Shown piece after piece: positions 36,682 through 46,800 of a stretch of 64,000 bases of DNA (positions are counted from its first letter, which is position 1; the number at the start of each line of letters is the position of its first letter). Position numbers and translations under genes: made by a program. The notes beneath the pieces are model-generated. The model searched no databases. It had not been told where the DNA came from and saw nothing but the letters and a program-made list of their open reading frames with translations. This DNA is from CAWAHD01 sp963781785 (GTDB lineage Bacteria; Planctomycetota; Planctomycetia; Isosphaerales; Isosphaeraceae): contig CAWAHD010000002.1 in the NCBI GenBank assembly GCA_963781785.1, forward strand, positions 2,418,001 to 2,482,000. The letters are read 5' to 3'.

Positions 36682-37509
36682 TCATCTCTGTTCCCCTTTT
36701 CGGGCAGGTGCATGGGCCTCCTTTCTTGCGGGATCGGGCAATGGAGGAATTCGGAATTTGTCGATCAGATCGAGATACTCCTGGACCAAACCTTGCGAGT
36801 GGCCGACCGCCTGAGCGATCTCATCCAGTGACATTCCCTTGTCACGGCAGAGTTGGACGCGCCTCAAGCATTGAACATAGTATTCAACGTCCTCGAAGCT
36901 GTGGAACGTCTCGGCGGCGACCTGGCTGGTCGGCTTTTTTTCCACCAGGCTCTTGTAGCAGATGATCGCCTTGTGGGTGAGCGAGGTGCCCATGTCGTGA
37001 ATCGTGCCCCGGCGTGGAACCAATTCACCGGTCTGGCGTTCGTGATCGATCACGTACGCGGACAGCCTGCTCATCGACATGTTGAGCAGCAGTGAGACAT
37101 CGGCGTGCCCGAGTACCGCGCCTTGCTCGTGGGCCTGACGGAAGAGACGAATGATTTTTCTGCCGCGGGTAAGGAATCGTCGCTCATTCGCCTTGGCCGT
37201 CTCAATGTCCTCGAGCGCCACCAGGTCCAGGACGACTGGGACCAACCGAGTGTCTTCGATGCGCTTGCCTCGGCACGGCGGGTCGTCAATCGCAACACCC
37301 GTCCAGAGAAGCTGGCCGGCCTTGAAGCGGCTTCGGGGGGGATGAAACCGCTCGTAGAGTTCGTCGATCTTGTCTGCAAAGAGACAACTGATCGTCGGAC
37401 CGAACACTCCCGGAAACTCGGTGTGAAGCAGATGGCACAGGGAACTCTTAAAGGTTTTGCGACCGCTGGGATCATAGGGGTTCCAGCGTTTTGAGGATCG
37501 GATTCCCAT
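36682..37509 (-). CDS. DUF1670-like HTH protein, gene B of module 1
   Basis: 275 residues. I assign it to the DUF1670 group by its layout: an N-terminal domain with VLWTGVAIDDPP-type stretch (here QLLWTGVAIDDPPCRGKRIE) and TRLVPVVLDL, then GAVLGHADVSLLL, RRGTIHDMGTSLTHKAIICY, SFEDVEYYVQCLRRV and a C-terminal helix-turn-helix MSLDEIAQAVGHSQGLVQEY. Such proteins look like DNA-binding regulators of unknown target. Its start is two bases from the stop of gene A, so the pair is translationally linked. A diverged copy of the whole pair lies immediately upstream. Confidence 0.75.
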   Translation of the reverse strand: MGIRSSKRWNPYDPSGRKTFKSSLCHLLHTEFPGVFGPTISCLFADKIDELYERFHPPRSRFKAGQLLWTGVAIDDPPCRGKRIEDTRLVPVVLDLVALEDIETAKANERRFLTRGRKIIRLFRQAHEQGAVLGHADVSLLLNMSMSRLSAYVIDHERQTGELVPRRGTIHDMGTSLTHKAIICYKSLVEKKPTSQVAAETFHSFEDVEYYVQCLRRVQLCRDKGMSLDEIAQAVGHSQGLVQEYLDLIDKFRIPPLPDPARKEAHAPARKGEQR

Positions 37510-37511
37510 GG

Positions 37512-38348
37512 TCAGTGCCCCCTTTTTTTGCCGGGGTTGGCCGGAGCGTCGACGCGCGCCAGGATCTCGTTGATCCGCCGCGCCGCCGTCGGCTTGTCCT
37601 GGAAGTCGCCGTAGAGCTTGCGGTAGGCGGCGATCAAGGGAGTGGAGCGGCGCACGATGAAGGCGATCTCGTCGTCGGCGTAGCCCTTGTTCACGAGGAG
37701 CACAACACGTGCAAACGTTGTGATATAGTTTTCAATAGAACCGAGCGTGTGGTACAACTGCCGGGCAATCTCGTTGGGCTGGCGACCCCTGAGAAAGAGA
37801 CGCACGGCCTGCACGCGGTGTGTCTGGCCAGGGCCGATATCCTGCTGCTGTCCCCGGCTGGGAACTTCGAGCTCGCGACGGCGGAGGGCTTGAACGTCAC
37901 GCACGATGGTGCGAACGCCGCAGTTGAACAGACGAAACGCCAGGTCCTCGTAGCTGAGCAGTCCTCCCTGGTCGCGGGCTTCCGCAGTCAAGCGGAGAAT
38001 TCGACAACGTCGCAAGCCCTCGACTCCGTGAGCCAGGCGGACCTGATAGTCCTCCTGGCCGGCATCAAGAGTGAGACGGACCGTGACTTTTTGGCATTGC
38101 TCCAGCGGCTTGCCGGCGGGCTCTTCAGCCGCGACGACCAGAAGTTGGATCTGTCCGAGGCCAAGCTGGTTGTCCGGCTCGTCGCGGCCGATCGGGAAGA
38201 CCTCCTTGACGGCGCCCAGAATGGCTTCCGACACAAACGGCGAGCAGTTGGCGCCTTCTTCGATCCGGCGCCGGAACATGCTGTGCAAGGTTTTGGCATT
38301 GAGACGTCCGTGCCGGAGCTGATCCTCGATGGACTTGGTTCGAATCAT
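37512..38348 (-). CDS. DUF1670-like HTH protein, gene A of module 1
   Basis: 278 residues. ATG 38348 was chosen over GTG 38384 because GGAGG lies eight bases before it. Family landmarks: EGANCSPFVSEAILGAVKEV, LLVVAAEEPAGKPLEQC, RCRILRLTAEARDQGGLLSY, an HTH in EDLAFRLFNCGVRTIVRDVQ, GQQQDIGPGQTHRVQAVRLF, a second HTH-like RQPNEIARQLYHTLGSIENY, and YADDEIAFIVRRSTPLIAAY. Multiple HTH-like units suggest a DNA-binding protein. Operon A-B runs leftward; the palindrome GACATATGTC lies about 100 bases upstream and could be its operator. Confidence 0.78.
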   Translation of the reverse strand: MIRTKSIEDQLRHGRLNAKTLHSMFRRRIEEGANCSPFVSEAILGAVKEVFPIGRDEPDNQLGLGQIQLLVVAAEEPAGKPLEQCQKVTVRLTLDAGQEDYQVRLAHGVEGLRRCRILRLTAEARDQGGLLSYEDLAFRLFNCGVRTIVRDVQALRRRELEVPSRGQQQDIGPGQTHRVQAVRLFLRGRQPNEIARQLYHTLGSIENYITTFARVVLLVNKGYADDEIAFIVRRSTPLIAAYRKLYGDFQDKPTAARRINEILARVDAPANPGKKRGH

Positions 38349-38422
38349 GACAATCGCCTCCGGAAGGGAACCTTGTTTGTACACTACAGGTTATCTTCCG
38401 AAAGCCAAATGGCACAATGCTG

Positions 38423-38465
38423 ACGGATCGGACGGATCAGACGATCCGGACATATGTCTGACCGG
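38423..38465. repeat. left boundary of DUF1670 module 2: direct repeat plus 17-bp inverted repeat
   Basis: 38423-38443 is a 21-base sequence (ACGGATCGGAC... ending GATCAGACG) repeated in direct orientation at 40388-40408. 38449-38465 is GACATATGTCTGACCGG, the exact reverse complement of 40355-40371. GACATATGTC is itself a palindrome. Confidence 0.8.
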
Positions 38466-38704
38466 TGGCCCGGCAGTGACTAGAGAACTGGGGATGGATT
38501 TATCGCTTTCGGGCCAATCCCGGTATGCGGAGGGGGCGGCATCGTGCCGCCCTCACCGGTCTTGGCCCTGGGTCGGCGCTCAGGTCGCGTCCCCGCGTTG
38601 CCCTATCCTCCGCCCAGGAGCTTGCAATGCTAACCCCGACTGCCAATCGGGGGCAACTCCCGTGGTGCAGGCTGAACGGTCTGGGACGCCATGGTTCGAC
38701 AGAG
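38466..38704. other. gap after module 2 with one hairpin
   Basis: No gene is visible. CCCCGA (38634-38639) and TCGGGG (38647-38652) can pair about 55 bases beyond the stop of gene B of module 2, a possible transcript end. Confidence 0.35.
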
Positions 38705-39150
38705 CTAAGCTCCTTTGTTCGTCAGCAGGTCGTCGATGGCGAGATACTCCTTCACGAGGGAAAGACTGCATCCCAAGGCGTGAGCCGTTTGCTCCGGGGT
38801 GAGGCCCTCCAGACGGCAGTGGCGGACCCGATCGTACTGTCCCAGATAGCGGTCGACTGCTTCAATGCTGTGGTAGGTCTCGCGAGCGATGATGTGCGAT
38901 TCTTTGCCTTCGGCATATCGCTTCCAGCAAATAATGCGCTTATGAGTCAATCATCATCCGACGTCGTGGAGAGTGGCGCGCCGAGGAACGACCGTGTTGG
39001 AAGTGCGCTCGTCGTGGGACAGCAACTTGGCAATCCAAGTGTCGTCGGTGCTCAGCAGCTCTGCAATGTCACAGTTGGAGAGCAATCCCCCCTGCTGGTA
39101 GGCCTGCTCGCAGAGGCGGATGCCTTCCGCAACATTCGCTCGCGAGCCGG
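38705..39150 (-). pseudogene. DUF1670-like gene B of module 2, C-terminal part (two in-frame TGA codons)
   Basis: Middle and C-terminal part of the gene B copy: ANVAEGIRLCEQAYQQGGLL, LLSTDDTWIAKLLSHDE, VVPRRATLHDVG, then two adjacent TGA codons, then LTHKRIICWKRYAEGKESHI, ETYHSIEAVDRYLGQYDRV and the HTH LTPEQTAHALGCSLSLVKEY. In gene B of module 1 the same place reads TIHDMG-TS-LTHKA, so the two stops occupy exactly the two residues between conserved blocks without changing frame. Joined to the N-terminal part it would be about 255 residues. Confidence 0.65.
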
Positions 39151-39477
39151 TAGGCGATTGATGAGTTGCTCCACGTCCTCGGCGGTGGAGACATCGAGAA
39201 GGACGGGGATCAGCTCGGTGTCGGCAATGCGTTGCTGACGAGCGGGAGGGTCGTTGACACTGACGGCCATCCAGAGCACTTGACCATGTACAAGATGGTC
39301 CTTGGCGCGCATGTGCTTGTAGACAACCTCGAGGATCATGTCGGCGCACAATTCGCATATGCGGCGTCCGCCGATGCGTGGGAAAGCCTTGACGATCCGG
39401 TGGGCGAGCGCGTTCCTCAAGGTTTTGTCACGGAGCGGTCCGAATCTCTTGCCAAGCATGTCAGGTTTTCTACTCAT
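39052..39477 (-). pseudogene. DUF1670-like gene B of module 2, N-terminal part (frameshifted)
   Basis: ATG 39477 encodes MSRKPDMLGKRFG and the family landmarks ICELCADMILEVVYKHM, LVHGQVLWMAVSVNDPPARQ and TELIPVLLDVSTAED. Coding agrees with gene B of module 1 until INRLPARER at about 39150, where the frame changes; one extra C in GAGCGAATG would restore NVAEGIRLC. Its start overlaps the stop of gene A of module 2 by a few bases, repeating the tight A-B arrangement of module 1. Confidence 0.65.
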
Positions 39478-39964
39478 GGGCGGACCTCCCACGAGTGGTT
39501 TTTTTTTCGACTCCGCAGGAGCCGATTCTGAGGAGCTCATCGAGGTGGTAGGCCATGTTCCGATCGCGTCGGCATTCGTCGAGGATCTTGAGATAGGCCT
39601 TGATCAGCGATACTCCGCGGCGAAGGAGGAACGCGATCTGTCCGACCTGCATCTTCTTGCTGGCCAGCAGGGGGCAGCGGGTGAATGTGGAAAGGTAGTT
39701 GGCGACTGCTTCAGGAGAGTGGTGCATGATCTGGCAGATCTGAGAAGTGGTTTTGCCTTGGAGTGCGAGCCGGATGACCTGAGTGCGATGCGTGAGGACC
39801 GGTCCCAGATCATGGAGCGTGCTTCGCATGGGGATCAGCACACCAGGGTTAGCCTGTCGCACCACGATGAGGTCTCGGGAGATGGTTCTCGGAGTGACGA
39901 AGAAGACGCGATAGGCGAGGTCTTCGGCAGTGAGGAGCGCCCCTGGCTGAGAGCTTGCTGACAA
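39470..39964 (-). pseudogene. DUF1670-like gene A of module 2, C-terminal part (frameshifted)
   Basis: Second half of the gene A copy: GALLTAEDLAYRVFFVTPRT with the first HTH, STLHDLGPVLTHRTQVIRLA, KTTSQICQIMHHSPEAVANY, MQVGQIAFLLRRGVSLIKAY. It aligns throughout with gene A of module 1. The frame differs from the N-terminal part; adding one G in CAGGGGCGCTC at about 39950 restores ALSQGALLTAEDL, give or take one residue. Confidence 0.68.
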
Positions 39965-40317
39965 AGGTCGAGGATTCGCGCCTGGCGAAAGCCGGCGGGA
40001 CCCTGTTTCTGAAACAACAGGTCGTCGACCTTGCCGCGATGAAGGGTCAGGCAGATCGTCTGTTTTTGGCAGTCCGCGACCGGCTTTCCCGCTGGCTCGT
40101 CGGCGGCCACAACGACCAGGGAGATCTTCCCAGGGGCGGGCTCTGTGCCCGTCGTGGAAATGAAGGGGAAGTAGACGTCTTTGACGACGTCGAGGACGGC
40201 CTCGGCCTCGAACGGGGAGCAGTTAAGTCCCTGCTCAATTTCTGTGGTGAAGCGAGAGTCGAGAGTTTTGGAATCGAGTCTCTCGATGACCTCGCGGTTT
40301 CGATTGCGAACGCCCAT
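39835..40317 (-). pseudogene. DUF1670-like gene A of module 2, N-terminal part (frameshifted)
   Basis: ATG 40317 follows AAGG at a suitable distance. Landmarks match gene A of module 1: EQGLNCSPFEAEAVLDVVKD, SLVVVAADEPAGKPVADCQK, RQARILDLCQQALS. Beyond about 39950 this frame is Ser-rich nonsense. The inverted repeat copy at 40355-40371 lies about 38 bases before the start. Confidence 0.68.
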
Positions 40318-40354
40318 CGGGTGCACCTTCTAAACAAGTGTTGACCGAGTTTAG

Positions 40355-40408
40355 CCGGTCAGACATATGTCTAGAAGGACGGATCAGACGGATCGGACGG
40401 ATCAGACG
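40355..40408. repeat. right boundary of DUF1670 module 2: 17-bp inverted repeat plus direct repeat
   Basis: CCGGTCAGACATATGTC at 40355-40371 is the exact inverse of 38449-38465, and 40388-40408 directly repeats 38423-38443. The 12-base palindrome AGACATATGTCT is complete here (40361-40372). Confidence 0.8.
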
Positions 40409-40561
40409 CGGCGGCCGGCGTGCGCGGCTTCCTCGGCAGCCCCATCTGACACATCCCGTCGCCCGCGGCGGTCGGCGATCAAATCGGATCGGCGCTTGAC
40501 AAATCGACCCGCGCGGGAGCACAATCGCGAACATCGGAATTGTGTCGTCGGCTCGCGAGGG

Positions 40562-40740
40562 GTCGATGAGGCCGAGCCAGGGTGGCCCGCGGCGTGCAGA
40601 ACGATGCACACCGGTGGGCCTGTTTTTTTTGTTGGTTGCTCTGCTCCGTCGGCTTATGAGCGGTCGATGGAGCCCGGCCAGGGTGGCCCGCAGCGTGCCC
40701 AGGGGATGGCGCGCCCGCGGGTCTTTTTTTGCGCCATCCC
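40562..40740. repeat. two tandem copies of a 100-bp repeat with T tracts and a hairpin
   Basis: Both copies contain GGTCGATG, CCAGGGTGGCCCGC, GCGTGC and a T run (eight T at about 40622, seven T at about 40724). In the second copy GGGATGGCGC (40703-40712) pairs perfectly with GCGCCATCCC (40731-40740), enclosing the T run. Could act in transcription of the next gene or be an interspersed repeat. Confidence 0.6.
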
Positions 40741-40881
40741 ATTCCAAGGTTCAGAGACTTCAACCCGGCGAATCGTCACGGAGCGTTCCCATGGTCGGCC
40801 ATCATCGAGGCGGTTTGGCGGTGAAGTCGGGAGCATCCCGAGGCAAAGGACGCATGCGCGCGGGGCAGGCGGCGACTCTGG

Positions 40882-43800
40882 ATGGTGGAGGACCTGGAGG
40901 ACCGGCTCCTGCTCTCGGGCAATCCCACGTACTACACGGTCAACCTCTTGAGCGACACCGGCACCAGCTCGGGCACCGACGCGACGACGGGCAACCCCTC
41001 GGGCGACCTGCTCTGGGCAATCACGCAGGCCAACGCCAACAGCAACACGGCCGGCAGCGTCATCAACTTCGACCCGGTGGTCTTCTCCACGCCGCAGACC
41101 ATCGCGCTCTCGGGCACACTCACCCTGTCCGAGAGCGCCGGGACGGAGGTGATCGACGGCCCCGGAGCGAGCCTCGTGACAGTCAGCGGCAACAACGCCG
41201 TCGAGGTGTTCTCCGTCGTAAGCGGCGTGACGGCCACGCTGAAGGGCCTGACCATCTCAAACGGCTCGGCCGGCGCCGGCGCCGGTATCGACAACAATGG
41301 CACGCTAACGGTCACAGGCTCCGCAATCGACGGCAACCACAGCGCCAGCGCCAGCGGCTACTATGGCAATGGAGGCGGTATCTACAACGCGGGCAGCATG
41401 ACGCTCGCCGACTCGACCGTCGCCAGCAACGGCGTCGGCCCATTCGGCGGTGGCGGTGGTCTCTACAACGCTGGCACGATGGCGGTCACGAACTCGACCG
41501 TGGCGGAAAACGCCGCCGACGCTTACGGCGCCGGCGGTGGCTTCTATAATGCGGGCACGCTGACCATCACCGACTCCACCGTCGCCAACAACTTCGCCAT
41601 GGCCCAGGGCGGCGGCATCCTTGACGACGGCACGCTCACGATCACCGACTCGACCATCGCCAATAACTCGGCCTACTTCCAGGGCGCCGGCATCTTCACC
41701 TCCGGGGGCACGGCGATCATCACCAACTCCACCGTCGCCGGCAACACGGCCCGCGGAGGGGGTGGCGGCATCTTCGCTACCAGCACGACGACGATCACCA
41801 ACTCCACCATCGCCGATAACAAGGTCGCCGCTGGGATGACGGGCGGCGGGCTGGAAGTCGGCGGCGGGACGACCACTCTCAATAACACGATCGTCGCGCT
41901 GAACACGCAGGGGACCACCGGCTTCACGGGCAGCGACATTTCCTTGAGCGGCGGCACCGTGTCCTCAACCAGCGGTTTCAACCTGATCGGCACCGGCGGT
42001 TCCGGCGGTCTGACGAACGGGGTGAGCGGCAACCAGGTCGGCGTCGCCAACCCGAGGCTGGGCACGCTCGCCAATAACGGCGGTCCAACCCAGACCATCG
42101 CCCTCCTCGCCGGCAGTCCCGCGATCGACGACGGCAGCAATGCACTGGCCGTCGATGCATCGACCGGTCAACCGCTAGCCTACGATCAGCGCGGACCCGG
42201 CTATCCGCGGATTGTCAACGGAACTGTCGACATCGGGGCGTTCGAATACGAAGCGGGCACGTTCCTGGTCGTGACGGCGCCGCCGCCCGGCAGCGTCACC
42301 GCCGGGGCCGGCTTCGGCCTGACCGCGACCGTCGAGAACAATTCGGGCAACGTGATCAGCTCGTTCGACGGCAGTGTCACCGTGGCGCTATCGAACAACC
42401 CCGGCGGGGCCACCCTGGGCGGCACGCTGACGCTGACGGCACAAAACGGTGTGGCTAGCTTCTCGGGACTGACGCTCAACAAGGCTGCCGAAGGCTACAC
42501 GCTCCTCGCCTCGGCCGACGGTCAGGGTCAGGAGGGGACGAGCGCCTTCGACGTGACGCCAGCGGCGGCCGCCCAACTCGTCGTCACCGCCCAGCCGCCC
42601 GGCATCGTCGGGGTTGGCGGCCCGTTCGGGCTGGTCGTCGCGGCGGAGGACGCGTTCGGCAACGCGGATGCCACTTTCGGCGGCAGTGTGGCCGTCGCAC
42701 TGTCGAACAATCCGGGAGGTGCCACGCTGGGCGGCACCCTGACCGCGACCCCCCAGAATGGCGTGGCCACGTTCTCCGGACTGAGTCTGAATCAGCCGGG
42801 AACCGGATACACCCTGCAGGTCTCGGCGGCCGGTCTGGCCGCGTCGAATTCCCGTGCCCTCGACGTTCGCGCCTCGAACGTTCCGACCATCTACACGGTA
42901 GACTTCACCAGCGCGAGCGGCGCGGGGTCGGGAAACGCGGGCGACCTGGTGTACGTCATCGGCCTGGCCAATGCAAACTCGAATCCTGGAGGCAGCGAGA
43001 TCGAATTCGATCCGACCGTCTTCAGTTCACCACAGACGATCACGCTTTCGAGCACCCTGGTGCTCTCCGAGACGGCTGGGCCGGAGGTGATCGACGGACC
43101 CGGAGCGAGCCTCGTGACCATCAGCGGCAATGACGCGGTCGAGGTACTCTCCGTCTCCAGCGGCGTGACCGCCAGCCTCGCGGGCGCGACCATTGCGCGC
43201 GGCTCAGCCGACGTCAGCGGCGGCGGTATCTACAACAGTGGCACGCTGACCCTCTCGGATGCCACCATCACCGATAACTGGCTCGCCTCCGGCGCCTACG
43301 GAGGCGGCGGCGGCGGCGGCAGCGGCCTCTACAACGCGGGAGCGATAACCGTCACCGACTGCGCGATCGACAACAACTGGACTCCGCAGGAAGGCTGGGG
43401 CGGTGGCCTCTACAGCACGGGCACGGCGACGGTCACCGACTCGACCGTCGACAACAACTGGGCCTGGTACGGCGGCGGCCTCGACAACCTGGGGACGATG
43501 ACCGTCACCGACTCCACCGTCGACGGCAACCGGGCACGGACTGCCACCGGCATACTCAACAATTTCGGCGGCACTCTCACGGTCGTCAGCTCCACCGTGG
43601 CCGACAACTCATCCTCTGGCCGGGGCAGCGGCATCGCTAGCGGCTCCGGCACCACGGACGTCGTCGACTGCACGATCGCCGACAACGTCGGCGCCGGCCA
43701 GGTCAACTCGGGTACGATGATCTTTACCAACTCCACCATCGCCAACAATTACACCATCGGGACGCCGGGCGCCGGACTGCTTGTCCTCGGCGGGACGGCC

Positions 43801-46800
43801 GTGTTAAACAACACGATCGTCGCGCTGAACACCGACAGCGGCACCACGCCCGATGACATGTTAGGCACGGTGTCCTCAACCAGCGCGTACAACCTGATCG
43901 GCACCGGCGGCTCCGGTGGCCTGGCGGGCGGCGTCAACGGCAACCAGGTCGGCGTCGCCGACCCGGGGCTTAGCGCGCTCGGCGATTACGGCGGGCCGAC
44001 TCAGACCATTGCCCTCTTGCCGGGCAGCCCCGCCATCGACGCCGGCAGCAACGCCCTGGCCGTCGATCCCTCGACCGGGCAAGCCCTGAGCACCGACCAG
44101 CGTGGATTTCCACGAATCGTTAATGAGACCGTCGACATTGGCGCGTTCGAGTCGCAGGGCTTCGTGCTTACGGCCACCTCGGGTAGCGGCCAGTCGACGT
44201 TGCTCAACACTGCGTTCAACAGTCCGCTCGTGGTGCAGGTCACGGCGAACAACAGCCTCGAGCCGGTGCAAGGCGGCCAGATCAGCTTCACGGCCCCGGC
44301 AAGCGGCGCCAGCGCCAGCTTGACGCCGGCCAATCCGGTGACGATCGCCTCTGGCGGCACCGCGAGCGTCACGGCGACGGCTGACGGCGTCGCCGGCAGC
44401 TACGAAGTGACGGCAAGTGCTGCCGGCGCGACGAGCCCGGCCGTGTTCGACCTGACCAACGCTACGTCGACCAACGCCCCGGTCGTCACGCTTGAGCCTG
44501 TCAACCAGTCGGTGACGGCGGGTTCCACCGCCAGCTTCACGGCGACGGCGGCCGGCAGCCCGACTCCCACTGTCCAGTGGCAGTTGAGCACCGACGGCGG
44601 CACCACTTTCAGCAGCATTTCCGGTGCGACCGCCGACACTTACTCCTTCACGGCCGCGGCCAGCGAAAACGGATACGAGTATCGCGCGATCTTCACCAAT
44701 AGTTATGGATCGGCGACCAGCGCGGCGGCCACGTTGACGGTGAACACGGCGCCCTCGGTGACCACGAACCCCAGCGATCAGACCGTGACCGCTGGCCAGA
44801 CGGCCACGTTCACGGCCGCCGCGAGCGGGCAACCGGCGCCCACCGTCCAGTGGCAGGTCAGCAGCGACGGCGGCACCACATTCAGCAATACCTCTGGCGC
44901 CACCGCCGACACGTACGCGTTTACGGCAGCCGCCGACCAGAACGGGGAAGAATACCGCGCCGTCTTCACGAATAGCGTGGCTTCGGCGACCAGCGCCGCG
45001 GCCACCTTGACTGTGAACACAGCGCCGGTGGTGACGACCAACCCGAGCGACCAGACCGTCACCGCCGGCCAGACGGCGACATTCACGGCGGCCGCAAGTG
45101 GTCAGCCTGCTCCCAGCGTGCAATGGGAGGTGAGCAGCGACGGCGGGCAGACTTACTCCGACATCTCCGGCGCCACCGCTGACACCTTCTCGTTCACGGC
45201 CGCCGCCGGCCAAAACGGCGATCAGTACGTCGCCGTCTTTACCAACAGCGTGGGTTTCGTCAACAGCGCCGCGGCCACCCTGACCGTCAACACGGCGCCA
45301 GTTGTGACGACCGGCCCGAGCAACCAGAGTGTTGCCGCCGGCAACACGGCGACCTTCACGGCGGCGGCGAGTGGGCAGCCGGCTCCGACCGTGCAATGGG
45401 AGGTGAGCACCGACGGCGGGCAGACTTATTCCGACATCTCGGGCGCCACCGCCGACACCTACTCGTTCGCGGCCGTCATCGGCCAAAACGGCAATGAGTA
45501 TCGCGCCGTGTTCACGAATTCCGTGGGCTCGGTGACGACCAGCGCGGCGGTGCTCACTGTCACGCAGCCGGCAACCATCATGAGCGCCGCGGTGGGCTGG
45601 GGCACGCAGGTCTCCCCACCGTTGGTGACCCAGAGCGATGGATTGCGTCTGCTCCCGGCCGGCAGGAACACGGATATGCCATGGCTCGGGATCACCCAGA
45701 TCTTACTCACCTTCGACCAGACCACGTCGTTGGCCTCTGGCGACGTCGCGGTGACAAGCGCCATCGGGATCAATTACGGGCCGGTCACGGTCTCCGGGTC
45801 GGGAGCCAGCTACACGATCACGCTGGCCCAGCCGATCAACGAGCCCGACCGGGTCACGATCACGATCGCCAGCCCGACCATCGCCATCTACACCCGCCGG
45901 CTGGACGTCTTGCCCGGAGACTTGAACGACGACGGAGTGGTCAACGGCCCGGACCTTGTCGGTGTGCACAACCAATGGCTGGGGATCAACGGTGCCGTGC
46001 CCACGATCTTCGGTGACATCAATGGCGACGGAGTCGTCAACGTCACGGACTATACCGACGTGCGGGAACGGATCGGCGCGGTTTTGCCGTTCGCGAACAT
46101 CTGGACCGTGAACAGCCTGGGCGATTCCGGCACCGGCACGGGCCAGTCCGGCGACCTGCGCTATGTCATCACCCATGTCGACCAGACCACGGGGAAGAAC
46201 ACGATCAACTTCTCCGTGACCGGTACGATCACACTCAACTCGGCCCTGCCGGACCTGAGCAACACGACCGGCTTGATCGACATCGAGGGCCCCGGGGCCG
46301 CGAGCCTGACCTTGGCCCGTAGCAGTGCCTCGGGAACTCCCGAATTCAGCGTCTTCACGTTGGACGCCAACGTCCAGGCCAAACTCGTCGGCCTGACCAT
46401 CTCGCACGGCCTGGCCCCTCAGGGCGGCGGCCTCTCAGTCGACGGCGGGAAGGTCTCAGTCACGAATGTGAGCGTGATCAACAACGAGGCTGTGGGAGCC
46501 GACGGGGCTGCCGGCTCCGCAACCCGTTCGGGTGCCGGAGGAGCCGGCGGCACGGGCGGCAACGGCCTGGGCGGTGGCGTCTACCTGGCGGGGGGCAGCC
46601 TGACGCTGAACCACGACACGATCACGAGTAATATCGCGCGTGGCGGTGCCGGCGGCGATGGTGCCGACGGGGCGTCCGGTGCCGCGGGCGCCAACAGTTT
46701 CGCTCCCGCCGGTGGCCCTGGCGGCAGCGGAGGCTCCGGTGGCAGCGGCTTCGGTGGCGGCATCTACCTCGCCGGCGGCAGCCTGACCCTGACGGATGAT

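Larger units (their letters stand above)
40327..40853. other. intergenic leader of the giant surface-protein gene
   Basis: No gene. Holds the right boundary repeats of DUF1670 module 2, a GGATCGGAC run continuing into a segment related to 52720-52830 (GCGGCCGGCGTGCGC...GGTCGGCGAT), and the tandem T-tract repeats at 40562-40740. Confidence 0.6.

Noticed and set aside
40542..41549. 335-codon plus-strand frame over the leader and start of the giant gene
   Set aside because: Its start covers repeats and its end is Arg/His-rich out-of-frame translation of the beta-helix; its only useful part, ATG 40854, probably belongs to the giant gene itself.
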